Part shown: positions 35,716 to 48,620 of the stretch, one piece after another | Position numbering within the stretch: position 1 is the stretch's first letter | Layout: every line of letters begins with the position of its first letter | DNA from: Abelmoschus esculentus | Taxonomy: Eukaryota > Streptophyta > Magnoliopsida > Malvales > Malvaceae | Direction of reading: 5' to 3' | NCBI GenBank assembly: GCA_035048815.1 | Contig: JAUCBN010000047.1 | Location: 11,560,001-11,624,000, forward strand | Length of the DNA stretch: 64,000 nucleotides | Position numbers and translations under genes: made by a program | The notes under the pieces: model-generated | The model's input: only the letters and a program-made list of their open reading frames with translations | What the model was told of the DNA's origin: nothing | Databases searched by the model: none

Positions 35716-35823
35716 AGTTTACTAGTTTTTAAATTGATTAAAATATGAAATATATTTTTAAAAAAATTTAAAAAATATATAAAAAAAAACTATTTGGCAC
35801 TGTTTATGAATAAGGAGAGTATA
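35716..35823 (+). repeat. Direct repeat, right copy
   Basis: Same order of blocks as 34815-34933, about 10 bases shorter. The pair brackets about 780 bases of non-coding DNA. TG..CA ends and target duplications are absent, so an LTR pair is unlikely. Confidence 0.7.
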
Positions 35824-36345
35824 GAAAAAGTGTATGTTTAGTGATTTAGTTCAACAGAATGAACCACACAGGGAACAGAAATAATGATGGTGATGCATCA
35901 TAACAAATACAGAAGACAAAAGAATCAATTTATACCCCTCAATTCCAATATTCTTTATTGATGTTGTTGACCATGGGAGTTCTCTTGAACCACAAGCATT
36001 GCTATTTGACTCCTACATGGGGCCAATGCTTACTTGCTTGTTCTGTGAGTTCACAAGCTGCTCGCCCTCTGGGGAGACCCATGCTTAGACATGGATATCT
36101 AAGCAGTAAAAGAATGGTCACAAATGTATGTATTACTAGTAGAACAGCTCACATTTCATTATCAAGCAGCGCCAATATGAAACAAACCAGTCAATGGTAA
36201 CCAAAAAACATCTCCACATTAAAAAAAAAACAAAAAAACCAAAGCGCACTTTTCTTTGCATCCAATGATATACCTTAGTATTATTTTATTATCAAGCATA
36301 AGAATAGAAAGCCAAGATGCGGAGCGGACCAGCCAGCCAGACATC

Positions 36346-39300
36346 TCATCCAGCTACTTTTCTGGTAAAACTTCTACCAGACTGTATTTGTTGGGTTGGA
36401 CTAAGAAACATGTCATTAGATTCAGAAGTCCACTGTACCCCGGACTTCATGGGTGGCGGACGTATTTGCCTCCGATTTCCAATAGTAACATTTCCAAACT
36501 TCTCGGCAACATCTGCAACCGCTACACAACCATTTTTATCCTTGCTCATTGACACTGCCAGACCACAAATATATTTACACTCAAATCACATAAATAACAA
36601 TAGTAATATCAAACAATACTAATGCTAAAATAAGCTCCCTGAACATTTTCACTGTCGATTCATCGTCTAAAACCAACACAGGTAAAAGCATATCAGAAAT
36701 ATGAACTACTTTTGATAGTAGATTGATTTCATTTTCCTTACACTTCCATGGACTGTTAACATCTCACGTAGTCAATATATAATTGATTCTAGAATAATTT
36801 TAAAATAAAAAAGAAACTAATTGTAATAGAAAAAAAATAAAAATATAAAAATCACTTACTTGGAGCCTTTCTTCCTGGTGGCCAATACCTGGGTTGTTTG
36901 GTAAAGTTCTTCACAGATTTATCATTCTTTCTCAGATCCTTCAGAAAAGGCACAGATAATATTTAGCAGCAATGTAAAGAAGTTTTATTTGAGAAGAACA
37001 AATGTTATGACACGTTACACAGTAATTACCTGATTAAGCATCTCCAGTTTGCGTTGCACACCTACAGATCCAGCCAAAAATTACAGAATTCACAATATAA
37101 GATCTAGGAAATTAACATTTAAAATTTCAATTTAAAAATGATATAAAACAAGCACGGAACTGCAACTCCATGCAAATGCACTACTGCCAATTTAATTGTA
37201 ATTTCCTTCAGTAAGCACAAGGCTAAACATCATGAAAGGCGTAATGTCTGTCTTAATATGATCATAAACATAGGAAGAACACTCCATATTAATAATATGC
37301 AAGAAAGCTCTTTAACAATGAGTTCATGCATTCAATCCAATATCATTAGTAAATTATTTCCATATTAATACATATTCTACAATCATTCACCTGTGCCAAA
37401 AGATGCATTCATCTTCAGAGAAGAAAAACTGCCATTGAACTTTGCATTGGGTAGAGCCCCTGAAGACCTCCTAATTGATTGCTGTTCCAACGTTCCTCTA
37501 ACCCCATCTATAAGCATGCAAATTACATATTAGCCACAAATGAAGTGAAATAATGCACCCTCTTCAAACATAAGAGAAGAACACAAATGTGTTCAAACAA
37601 ACCAGATGGAGGAGTTCTAGAAACAGCTGCTCTGGGACGAAGAGATGGAGGAACATAAAAACAACTCTGCACATCATAAGAAATTCCTTCAGCAGAGCAC
37701 TTGATACAACATAAATGCATTTTAACCATCTTAGTTAGGTCCCCAGATATAATAATGAAAAAACCACCTGAAAGAAAGGATGTTGAAGGGCCTCGGCAGC
37801 AGTTGGCCTTTGGCAAGGATCCCACGAACAAAGAGACTAAGCAAGCAGCAAAACAAATGTCAATTTGTCTTGAAGCAATCCAAAAAATAATATCAATGAT
37901 TTAAATCACAAACACAGAAGCCCTTCCTGCTGTAGGGTGCAAAGGAATAAAAACCAACAGAGTACACTTAACTGTAATAAGGCTGATAGCATCATTGCTT
38001 GCTGATGGTATCAATACAGACAGATGCACACCAGTGAACTGCAATGTCCAATAACAGAGATTAAAAATGATATAAAATTTCACACTCAAATTATATCAAT
38101 AGCAACAGCAGATGCTATAAATAATTTTGATCTCGTGCTACAAAGTTACAATCTATGGGAGAGAACGTCGAGAGAAAGACCTGTGGGAATTGGTAATTTA
38201 TAGCCCTTGCAAGATCAAGCCCATCAGGCCACGACTCCTTAGTTGGAGTACCTATTACACTACAGATTTTGCAGATTTCATCTGCTTCGCTGAAACAATA
38301 ATGAAGGGTTAGCATCAATTAAATAAATAGCCAGGAAACTACCAGTACTTGCCAAACAAGTTAGAAAAGAAAACTAGATATCATTGCAAGAACACACCTG
38401 GTTCCAGGAAAAAGAGGACATAAGGTGAATAACTCAGCCATGATTGCACCCATCGCCCACATATCTGTAATAAGTAGGAAAAATACTCAAAGGGCTGCTG
38501 CCACTTCGACCTTTAAGTGAATCACTATTGAAAGAACATAAAACTTACCAACTATTGAAGTGTATTGGTGTGATTGAAGAAGTACTTCAGGGGCACGATA
38601 CCTGATATTCAAAGAATTCAAGGCACAGATAAGTTACAATGAATATAAATACAAACATACACACACAAAAGGAAAAAAGATTAAAAAATCACAAAATTCT
38701 GAATGTACCAAACCTACCAGCGTGTTGAGACATACTCCGTGTAAGGTGGATGTGAATTAATTTCACGTGCAAGACCAAAATCAGCAATTTTGATTATATC
38801 TTTACTAACCAACAAATTCTCTATAAAGAAAAGGGCAGTCAGTCGCTGGATATTTCTTTGAGTAGGTGTAAAAAAAATAAACAGAGCTTTGTAGGCAAAT
38901 ATTAGAACAGAATACCTGGCTTTAGGTCGCGATGAAAATATCCACGCTGGTGCATGTATGCAAGACCTTGAAAGACTTGGAAACACCAATTTCTGATTTC
39001 AACTTCAGAAAAAAGCTTTTCCCTGTCTTTCATAAGTTGGTAAAGGTTGCATTCCTGGAACCATTTCATGTTTCAGCAAAACCCCAATAGTTAAAAACAC
39101 AAATAAAAGCTAGTCACCTACCATATATTCAAACACAAAGAATAAAATGTCATTTTCCCTGATGACTTCCTTAAGCTTCACAATATTCAGATGATTCATT
39201 CTCTGCAGTGACTGTCAAAAGAAACAAACTATCAGGCATGTGAAATAAAATAACTACAAGCAAATCAAGAATAAAGCAACTCATATTACCTTAACTTCTC

Positions 39301-39640
39301 TCAGATTCACACACTCTTCCCATGAGTAATATTTCTTCTTCATTTTCTTAATTGCAACCTTCATAACAGGAAATATTTATTTGAAAAGAATATTTCAATA
39401 TCAACGCAACAGACAACAAATGGTCTTAAAATTAAGCAAATAAGATCCCAGGCATACTCACAATTTCCACAGACAGCTTATGAATAGCACGCCACACCCT
39501 ACCAAAAGTTCCATCTCCAACTTCCTTAATCAGTGTGTACCTAGCATCATCCCAGATATTGACAAGCATAAATGATCATGCCCAAAAGAAATACTGTCTA
39601 GCAAATCCTGTATTAATTATTAAACAACTTACCTCTCCAT
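36346..39640 (-). CDS. MAK/ICK/MOK-type Ser/Thr kinase (CDKF-4-like)
   Basis: Sixteen coding exons give 450 residues: 39640-39633, 39540-39462, 39358-39290, 39211-39122, 39054-38916, 38820-38718, 38601-38549, 38464-38398, 38289-38181, 38038-37973, 37836-37768, 37666-37603, 37507-37391, 37061-37030, 36938-36860, 36554-36346. All kinase motifs are present: GDGTFG (11-16), VAIKK (Lys-33), HRDLKPENLL (Asp-125), DFGLARE (142) and a MAPK-like TEY activation loop (156-158) before VSTRWYRAPE. The cyclin-binding PSTAIRE helix is replaced by WEECVNLREVKSL. The tail is basic and ends FTRKVAG, as in my recollection of Arabidopsis At4g19110. The first coding exon holds only eight bases. Plant function is poorly known. 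Confidence 0.9.
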
Positions 39641-41290
39641 TTTCTTGCGTACCAACAAGAACCCCTTTCTTTAGTCAGGAGATTTATAAGAAACAAGGAT
39701 AGACATGTGACAATTATCTTCAGTAGAAGATAGCTTGTATTTAAAACTATTAAACAAAAACAAACTGTTTTGGAGATCAGATAAATCCACCATTAATTTC
39801 CACTGGAAACGTGAAATAACATAAAGCCGTAATTTTTATGGTGGATGGGCTTCAAAGCCTTATTTGGTACTAAACCCGCAGCTTCAAGACCAGAGAAAGG
39901 CATGAACGATAGGAATGGATGAGCTCCAAAATACATACTGATACAACCAGAACGATTGCTCCAGCCAGAAGGAAGGATTCCTAGCTCAAGATACACTCAC
40001 TTGGTTCAAAGGCTTAATCACAGATAACTCATGTATGCTAAATAGAAACAGTTGCAGAATGCTCGGTAAAGCAACATATCCTCAGTAATCAGTACCCATC
40101 AGGAGCAACAGCAAAACATTAACTAAGAAATACTAATGGTAATGCTTAGCAAGCAACTTTCAATCTTCTACTACAAGCCCTGTGATGATAGGAAATGGAA
40201 AACAAATATAATAAAGGTTAGAAAAGGAAGTAGCAGTTAACAAATATGATAAAAGATAATTATGAAAATACATAGTGTACCTGGAAGGCATTTCTCATGA
40301 CTGGATGTTGTATCAACTACGCACTAAAATTCATTACAACTCTGGCGTTGAGTATTAAAAAGAAGATAGGCACTAAGTGCAATTGACAAAGGAAACCAAA
40401 AGAGAATCTCCATGGGCGACAAACCGCCAGTCGAGCACTTCTTGGAATAAAAAGAACCGGAAGAGGTTGCAATTTGACCAGAAGCAGACTTTCTCCATAT
40501 CTTGAAAAGGAAACTAAATCCCTTTAAATCCAAGTCCGGTGCAATCTAACATTAAAATAATATCAATCAAAACGCGAGTCAACAGAGGTCTTACATGAAC
40601 CCGTAACCTACACACTGATTTAAGCATATGACATGAAACAGTTGATAAAACGAGTTTTTTAGAGGAAAAAAAACGAAATCTCAAGAAAACCGCAGAGGCT
40701 ATCGTATTCGAGCAATATTAAACAAATGCAAAACTAGCTTCCAGCCTCCGACTCGTCAAATCACGAGGAAAAAAAATCAATGTCTGATTATAGGTAAAAA
40801 AACAATTCATATTCCCTCTATATAAACCAAAGAAGCAGCACATGAGAGAATTAGACGAACAAACGAAATAGAAACATCAACAAACCAATTAATTAAAGAA
40901 ATCAATAAATAGTATGAAATTTTGCGACAAATCAGAAATTCAGATCCAAATAGATTCAAATTACCAAAAGAGAAAATATATCCAATTAAAGAAGAAGAGG
41001 AAGCGTCTAATCTAACCCTAAACATAAAATTAAATCGTCTGAATGTGAAAATAAATGGAATTAGTTCGTTACCTGGAAACCAACCGGCATAAGCACCGTC
41101 GGCGTGGACGGGAAGAGGTGGAATCCAGAGCTTCGCTATTTCTGTCTATCTTGAGAAATCAAAATAGAATGATTTGCGAGCGCGTGTTTGAATCAAGAAG
41201 CCAAATACCTAATTTATTGTGGTGGTTTTGGGTTGGAGACTTGAGAATCGGGCGTCTCTCTCGTGTCAACCAAGAAATCGCTTGCTTTTT
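39641..41290 (-). other. Spliced 5' leader of the kinase gene
   Basis: Splice signals suggest a first leader exon from near 41290 to 41073 (donor CCAG|GTAACG) and a second at 40545-40281 (acceptor TTAG, donor CCAG|GTACAC). The last leader segment joins the ATG at 39640; its acceptor is not clear. This is read from splice signals only. Confidence 0.45.
40324..40413 (-). CDS. Possible upstream ORF of 29 residues in the kinase leader
   Basis: An ATG in the predicted second leader exon opens a 29-residue frame starting MEILFWFPLSIALSAYLLF, a hydrophobic segment like a membrane anchor, then a short polar tail. If the leader model holds it would be translated before the kinase start. It could be chance. 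Confidence 0.3.
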   Translation of the reverse strand: MEILFWFPLSIALSAYLLFNTQRQSCNEF

Positions 41291-41848
41291 AGGTTATTTT
41301 TATTTCTATCTATCTATAGTGGTCCGACCGAACCGGTCCCTAGAATAACTCTAGTATTCTACGCTTTGGAGTCGGATCATGTATGAGTGGGTGACGTCAT
41401 CATTTCTTATAGCCTTTGATGGGGATTTGCGACAACTAACGGCCATAAGATGACTCCTCCCTCAAAATTTGAATTTGATTCGACTCGATTATTTTTTAAA
41501 AGAATTTAATCGATCCAAAAATAAATATTTTAAACCCGATCTGACTCGACCTATAAAAAAATAAATTTAGGAATTAAATTGTAAAAAATAATTTTTGGGG
41601 ACTTAATTATAAAAAATATAATTTTAAAGACTAAACTATAAATAAAAATAATAATTTTAAAGACCTAATTATAAAAAATATATACAGATAAAGGACCATT
41701 ATTATACATATCCCTAAACATTTATAAAAAAATTACATATTTAATCTCGGATCAGGTGGGCTAAATATTTTACGCCCGATACCGCATTAAAAAATCACCC
41801 TATTCATTTTCCACTTCCTAATTTTTGCTTGGTTCTTATTGTTTAATG
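41291..41848. other. Kinase promoter side and AT-rich DNA
   Basis: Contains the promoter of the leftward kinase gene and repeated AATTATAAAAAATA words with ACCCGATCTGACTCGACC near 41535, like a transposon remnant. No gene is seen. Confidence 0.35.
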
Positions 41849-42450
41849 GGTACAATTCAGAAATGGTCGTTAAATTGTGACTTAAAGTTGATTTTGGTCA
41901 TTTAAGTTTTTAATTTTTACAAAATGATTACTAAATTATTATTTTTCATATAAAATGGTCATTGAGTCCTGACTTAAGTGAGTAGAGTGGAAGTTTGAGT
42001 AAAATTATTTAATAGTACAATTAATTTTCTATATTTATACATTTGATTAATTTGGTCCTAATTTAAAAAAAATAATAAATTTAGGCTTATTATTTATAAG
42101 TATCATCTATTTAGTCCTATTTTTATTAGAAATATATATTTTTTTAATTTTTAATTTTTAATTTTAAATTATTTTTTATTTTTAATATAGTATTAAATTG
42201 ATAGAATTTATAAATAATGAGCTTAATTTTTTTTCGAATTAAGACCATATTAATCGACTATAAAATATGGAGGACTAATTGTGCTATTAAATATTAAACA
42301 ATTTTACCCAAACTTTCATATCATCCCATTAAACGATAGTTAGTACTCAATAATCGTATTGTTGATAGTATAACGATCATATTATAATAAAAAAGTTTGA
42401 TGTCCAAAATAAATATTGAGTTTTAATTTAGTGATCATTTATAAATTTTA
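41849..42450. mobile_element. Degenerate foldback element, related to the GGTAAACTATT family
   Basis: The left arm GGTACAATTCAGAAATGGTC..GATTTTGGTCATTTAAG has an approximate inverse on the right (TTGATGTCCAAAATAAATATTGAG..AGTGATCATTTATAAATTT). The interior is AT-rich and non-coding. Ends are diverged and no target duplication is visible. Confidence 0.38.
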
Positions 42451-43283
42451 TCTTATTTTTTTTTATTTTTGTAACATGTTTTTGTTTTTGTTTTGTTTTT
42501 TGATTTATTTGTTTTTTTGACATGTTTTAATATACCTTAACAATAGATTGTTGTTCACACAAAAATTTAATCGGATAACATTGTTTTAATTTCATTTAGC
42601 AAAGTTGAGGTAGTCCAAGCACGGATACTTCATTCTACGTATTATTATTCGATATGTCCTTGTATACTATTTTTAGATTTTTTTTTTCTATTTTACTCAC
42701 ATGAATCCGACTATAAATATATAAGTAAGAATGATGTCATACTCATATGATTTTTATCTTTATATTTTTTAAATATAAAATTTATTTTATATTTTATCTT
42801 ATTCTAATATTTTTTATCTTTATCGTGAGAAATTATATCATGAGTTTTAAATAACTTATCCGAGTAAAAGATAAAAAGGTGCCTGGTGTTGGTGTGAACA
42901 GGGTACTGACACTTTTGATGAGGATTGTGATTTGTGGGATTAAAAGATACAAATATGTCAAACACATTCCTCATGTTGTCCAAATTGATGGACATCTCTT
43001 TGTAATAATTTGATTACATTTGTACTTAATCAGTTAACAACATATAAAATACAAACAAGAAAGGCCAACAAAAATGATGATAACAATATACAAAATGATT
43101 TCCTTTTTTATGGGGCGGGGATATGAATTTGGAGATTCTTTTTCTTTTGATTTCTATGGGATATCTGATTATCCTCTGTGTATCAAAGTAGGAAACTTGC
43201 TTGTTTCAGTTCCCAACTGTTGGGAACAATGATTATAGTTAAACCAGACAGGGAGACATGTATTGTCATACTGAATTTTTGGA
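42451..43283. other. AT-rich intergenic DNA and ERD3-like 3' flank
   Basis: A single GAAATTATATCATGAGT end of the MULE-type MITE family lies at about 42829-42845 without an obvious partner. From about 43030 the sequence is probably the ERD3-like 3' UTR. Confidence 0.35.
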
Positions 43284-45689
43284 TCATTGTATTGTGCTGC
43301 TGTTGTTGTTAGAGGAATACCAGAGTGTTTTCTGGCATACTAATATCTTCTCCTTCTCTCCACCTTCCTCGGTGTCTTCTTTACGGCAGTTCCACCTCGC
43401 TGCCTTAGCGACGGTGTCTATATTATCGATGAAGTAGCTGGATTCCCGTATTAGCGCATACCCCTCCGGGCGAAGGATTCGGTCCATTTCAAGCAGTGCG
43501 TACTTCATTTGGCACCTGTGGCTCTCAGCAGTGAAGAGGCCATCAACGTGTAGAAGATCATATGTCCGAGGATATGTCGAAAACGCTTCACACCTACAGA
43601 AGGAGAACAAGTTAATACACCATGTAAAACCTAGCACCTAGAAAGCAATCATATTGCAGTCTCGGAGCTGCATTTGAATGCAAAGGATTGAGAGTTCATA
43701 TATATGTATTTGAATTTACCAATCATGATATGTGCCAATGAGGCCTCGGTCGAAGATCACGGGTAATGTGTTGGCAGAATAGGAAGAGACAACATTCATA
43801 ACCCACAAGGGATCATCGATGAGAGCTGCAGCTAAACCTCCAAAATCTGTATTCATGTCCATAACATTTCTTATCTGATCAGTCCCAAGGACAGGGAGTA
43901 ACTTCTTGTAATGCTCGGCCCGCATTTTCCACTTGGTGTCATCATGCTTTAAAGCAGTGCCACTCCCTCCAGGAACATCTGAAATGCGCTCGGGCGCAGC
44001 TTGCAACCTCTCTGGCCACTTTGGCAGGGAGTCCAAGGATGTTCTCTTGAGATTTGGTCTTGGAGCTACAACACATGGGCGTAGCGGAGTGTACCATGCT
44101 GAATCTGGTTCGATACTATCATCGCACTTGGCAGGGTAGAGGTCTGGACTGGCAAGCTTCTCATAGCAGCTATTGTCTGAAGATTTCTGCCACACAGCAA
44201 TATCATCCTGTTTGGCATAGACTGTAAAACACATTGAAGTCAATAGGTCCTGCAACTTCTCATAAACTGCTCTTTGCTCTTCCTCAGTTGTATTCCATCC
44301 AAGATAACGCTGTTCATAGTTTATAGGAGGACCGGACAAGACCCAGAAACCACCAGGGCGGAGTATGCGGTGAACTTCAAGGAGATAAATTCCACCTGAA
44401 AGCAAGAGCATCTTATGTTTTAAAACGGCAAATATATGATAAGACAATGCAAAATATCAGATAATGCCTATTAATTCTCAGCTCAGAAAGGAACTTCATC
44501 AAACAAGATCATTCGACATAAAAGAAAAGACGACGATTTCAAAAGGAATCTCGAACTAGTTTAGCATATGTTCATCCAAATCTACAAGATTGTTTTACTT
44601 CTTTTATCATTACCAAATTCAGTCCATGGGATAAGGCATCTTGAGCAATGAGCCATATCAAATGAGCTTGAAGGGAAAGGAAGGCGCTGTGTAGAAATGA
44701 CACCAAGGATTGCAGGTATCCCACGTTCTAACGCGAACTGGACCTGAGCTTCATGATTATCTCTAGGAGCAAGAGAAATTGTCAGAATCCCACGATCTAA
44801 TAGATCACCTCCCCAACTCGCAACCTGTGAACACATCGATTAAAAATGTTAAAATTTATAACACCAAGCAACGATCGAATCATGTCTAATTATGTAAGCA
44901 ACTCACCCCACAACCAGTATCAATTGCAGTTCGAATTGTGCCATCTCTCATTTCAGGGATCAGATCTTGCATCAAGTTTACATATGCACCCACTCCCTGG
45001 GGGAACATAGTACCACCACCAGGAAAAAGGAACTTGTCCCCTTTTTTCTTCAGCCAATTTTGATTAGACTTTTCTGTATTGATCCAATCATATGGGACAT
45101 TCCTGAGAGCATATCCACACGTTAAAACAAATTGACCTATGGCAACACCAAAAAATAGCTACAAAATAAAATAATACCTGTACCAACATTGATCTCGGCT
45201 CTTTGGCCATCTGATTGGTGGTTTGTATCCATTAGGAGGTGGAACCAGACATTCCTTCCTCTCAAATGGTGGAGGGCAGTGGCGTTCCAAGAAAGTAAGC
45301 CGTTGGTAACCGTACTTCTTCCACCTCTGTAGCAATAAATATGAGTTATCAGTACAACATTCTAGCTAAGCAGCCTCCGGCATCGTTAAAACGAACACGA
45401 TGTGTGTTACCCTGGGATCGGTGCATGGAGTAAAGTCTTGATAATCAATGCTGCATTCAAGGAAGGCAATGGATTTGATTTGAAGGGGTTGCAGTGCAGA
45501 ATCTTTCGGAGAAGAAACAGCCATGGAAAGCTCTTGGACTATCTTCCCTTCGAATTTTCTTTTCTCGGAATAGAAGATTCCACCAAGATAGAAAGATAAT
45601 CCACACAATGTGAAAACCAGCAATGTTGCAGGGACAATCTTAAAACCTTTATCAGGCTGTGGCTGATTTTTTTCATCTCTTTTCTTCAT
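43284..45689 (-). CDS. ERD3: ERD3/PMT21-like Golgi methyltransferase (DUF248)
   Basis: Predicted SAM-dependent methyltransferase of the plant Golgi, class DUF248/pectin methyltransferase-like. Six coding exons (45689-45411, 45326-45178, 45102-44907, 44824-44614, 44395-43720, 43593-43284) give 606 residues, matching the family. One N-terminal membrane segment (residues about 19-37, IVPATLLVFTLCGLSFYLGG) makes it a type II protein. The catalytic half starts after CSIDYQDFTPCTDPRRW, with SAM motif I AIDTGCGVASWGG (from 202), ISLAPRDNHEAQVQFALERG and CSRCLIPW. A second half contains NVMDMNTDFGGLAAAL and YDLLHVDGLF. A leader intron seems to end at about 45712, 20-odd bases before the ATG. Substrate unproven in the family. 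ERD genes respond to dehydration. Confidence 0.93.
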
Positions 45690-45711
45690 GATTTCGGAAA
45701 TAATTAGCTAC

Positions 45712-46473
45712 CTGCAAACTCGAAAACCGGCAATCAACATATATGATCATGTACAAGTGATGAAACTCAAGAAGCAATGTAACAGTACAAATCCAATCCT
45801 TTTTCATGTACATGGAAACAAGTAATTGAATCCAGTTAAAACAGAATTGTTCTGCAAAAACCTAAAAGGGACGTAGATTAGATAATGATGAAATTAAAGA
45901 AATCCCAATTACAACTTCAAACATGAACTATAATCATTTCCTTGACATTAAAGAAAAGGTTGAATGAATCCATTGCCAATGGCTGCATTGACCTTATGAA
46001 CAACAAGTAATCAATTAACCATGGGGCAGAAACTTAGTGTATTTATGAATTTGCCCCGTACTTTCAAACATTTATGTTTTTTCCCAAATCCCGAATCCTA
46101 ATTCCGTCCATGCGATTAAAAAAAATGCAAACAAGCAGATAGTTTCAATGCCAATTACATACCCTTCAAAACAAAGCATGAAACTTTTTTTTTTTTTTGC
46201 AGCAACAAGAAATGAGAAAGCACAAGGAAGAAAAGAATTTTTTTGACTAGGTACTTATTTGAATTAATTTAGATGGGTATCTAATGATAGTAATTCCAGA
46301 GGATGGTGGTAAAGGTAGAAGAGAGAAGAACCACAAGTTCATGTCTTTCAAATTATGGGGAAAATGTAAAAACCAAGTCTTTGTCAACATGATGACTAAA
46401 AATAGGAAATCCTTACAAAAAACAAGCTTCACCAGAGAAATAAAAGTATGATCTTTCCAGCCATACAGAAGAC

Positions 46474-46547
<74 letters not shown>

Positions 46548-47943
46548 TTTACTGAAAGCAAGTTGTAGAGAAATTCGACAAGTGAATCCCAGAAAAAGAA
46601 ACATAAATGTTTGGTTTGGTTGAAAAATAAAATTCTGGTCGAAGAAGAATATAGGGTATTTAGACGTAAATTATCAATGATTTTTAGGAAATAAATTATA
46701 AAAAATTGAACTTTTCAAAATAAATTTAAAATATTTTTCTTACTTTATCTAATTTTTTTTAAAAAAAGAGCTTATGTATTTATAAATTATTAAAGAAATT
46801 TTAAAAAGTAAATATTATTTTTAATACCCGGTCACTCTTTAAAATAGAATTTCAGAGTTATCACATGCTAAACAATTTATGTTTTATTTTTTATAAATTA
46901 TTTATTGTTTTCATTGATTTGTCAATTAAATTAATTATTATTAATAATAATAGATTTAAGATTTAAGGTTATAAAAATTATAAAAAATGTTTTTTTTTTA
47001 TATTTATTTCTCTTGTTTTTATTCTTTTTACTATAATTCATTGATTTTTTTTATTAATTTTAATTTGATTACTTCAGTTCATAACGGCCTATTTTAATTT
47101 TGTAAAAATATTTATGTATCCATTAGAGACGAATAAAGACTTAAGATTAAAAAGAAGTAAAATATAAATATTTAAAAGCAAGAAAAAAATTCATAAATAA
47201 ATTAAAATTTTAAAAATTTTAAGTAGAGAGATATGAAATTAAAAACAAATCTTCAGAAAAATGACAATTGTCCCTCCTCACCCCACTTAACTTCATCACT
47301 ATTTTTTTTTTTAAATTTCATCGCTATGTATCGTAACACATGTTATTCAAACACTTTTTTTTTTAATTTTAATTTCAAAAATATCAATCATGTAATGTGT
47401 TCGAATTTTATTGAATAACAAAAAAATAACGTTTGTCACGAAAACACTTTAAATAAAACGTTAGACACTTATTTAACCTAAAATATAATCTAAACACATG
47501 TATAAAAAGTATATTTTAAACATTTATTTAACTATTAAGTCAAATTTTTAGACCAATGAGATAATTAAAAAAATCTAATAATTTAATTTAATTACTTCTT
47601 TTAGTCGTTGGAATTTTATTTTTTTACATTTTAGTCTTAAAATAATAAAAAAAATTAATTACCACGGAGGTCACGTTTGTTTGCCCCCGGTACAAATTTA
47701 TTCATCGATTTTGAAAATCAATCAATACAATCATGTACGTACTCAAACCGTAAACATTAAAAGCTGTTAAAGAATAATGAAAAGATGATCGAGCACAATA
47801 AAAATAAATAAATTACCTAAATAATCACCAAATAATTATTATATTTTTATTTTATTTTTAATTTAACTCTCAAAATTTTAAATTTTTTTATTTTTGTCAC
47901 CTAAATTTTGATTATTTTCGTAAATAATTTTAACTCATTTATT
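45712..47943. other. ERD3-like leader intron/promoter and intergenic DNA
   Basis: The left part probably includes a leader intron (acceptor TTTGCAG at about 45713) and promoter. An AAT microsatellite is at 46474-46547. From about 46650 the sequence is AT-rich with no recognised gene. Confidence 0.4.
46474..46547. repeat. (AAT)n microsatellite, about 24 units
   Basis: An uninterrupted run of ATA/AAT trinucleotides of about 73 bases, upstream of the ERD3-like gene and possibly in its leader intron or promoter. Confidence 0.95.
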
Positions 47944-48094
47944 ATTTTTTTTGAATTAGCTAATAGTGATTACAGTAGTATCTAATCTAGAATATAATCT
48001 CAATCATTTGACATTGATCGCTCAATTACTCTGCTGATATTTCTTGTGCTTGAACCCATGATCTCTAAGAACAACGATCGTTCCGTTAATAAAA
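47944..48094 (-). mobile_element. SINE-like repeat, family B (copy 2)
   Basis: Read on the minus strand it has a B-box-like GGTTCAAGCAC, GAGTAATTGAGCGATCAATG, AGATTATATTCTAG and an A-rich tail. It matches 52236-52392 (same strand) and 27290-27410 (opposite strand). Confidence 0.58.
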
Positions 48095-48225
48095 ATCTCG
48101 TGCTTTTAACCTGACATTTTCCATAATTTAACCAAAATCTCCTCTGTTTTTTTTAAACACGAAAATTTATTTGTTTTTTTAGTTATTTATACCTCCCGCT
48201 TTTAACAAACAAAATAATAATTTTT

Positions 48226-48620
48226 GGGGTAAACTATCCCAGTGATCACTCAACTATTTGGGGATACCTATTTTGGTCACCCAACTAAAAAACTCGTCAA
48301 TTAGGCCACCCAACTTTGTAACCCTACCTATTAGAGTCACCGCCGTTAAAATTTTAACAGAAAAGTTAATGGTGATGACGTGAATGTTAATTAAAATCTA
48401 TAAAATTACACATTTAATCCGGTTGTGACTCACAATTGAATTAGGTGAACCATTTAATTAACATCCATGTCATCACCGTTAATTTTCTGTTAAATTTTTA
48501 ACGACGGTGACTCAAATAGGTAAGGTTACAAAGTTGGGTGGCCTGATTGACGAGTTCTTTAGTTGGGTGATCAAAATAGGTATCTCCAAATAGTTGGATG
48601 ATCACTGGGGTAGTTTACCC
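48226..48620. mobile_element. Foldback element with long inverted ends (copy 2, best preserved)
   Basis: Left end GGGGTAAACTATCCCAGTGA and right end TCACTGGGGTAGTTTACCC are inverse. The arms pair over about 150 bases each: GATACCTATTTTGGTCACCC against GGGTGATCAAAATAGGTATC, and AACTCGTCAATTAGGCCACC against GGTGGCCTGATTGACGAGTT. The centre has TTAACATTCACGTCATCACC-type sequence in both senses. No coding capacity. AT-rich flanks hide any target duplication. Confidence 0.75.

Larger units (their letters stand above)
33949..36345. other. AT-rich intergenic DNA with a direct repeat pair
   Basis: No gene is recognised. The main structure is a direct repeat of about 110 bases (34815-34933 and 35716-35823). 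An ACGTGTG-type cluster lies at about 34930-34965. The right end (after about 35950) is likely the 3' flank of the kinase gene. Confidence 0.4.

Noticed and set aside
41055..41348. Plus-strand frame of 97 residues near the kinase promoter
   Set aside because: No family resemblance; it overlaps the probable first leader exon of the minus-strand kinase gene.
46247..46604. Frames encoding poly-Leu and poly-Ile
   Set aside because: They are readings of the (AAT)n microsatellite.
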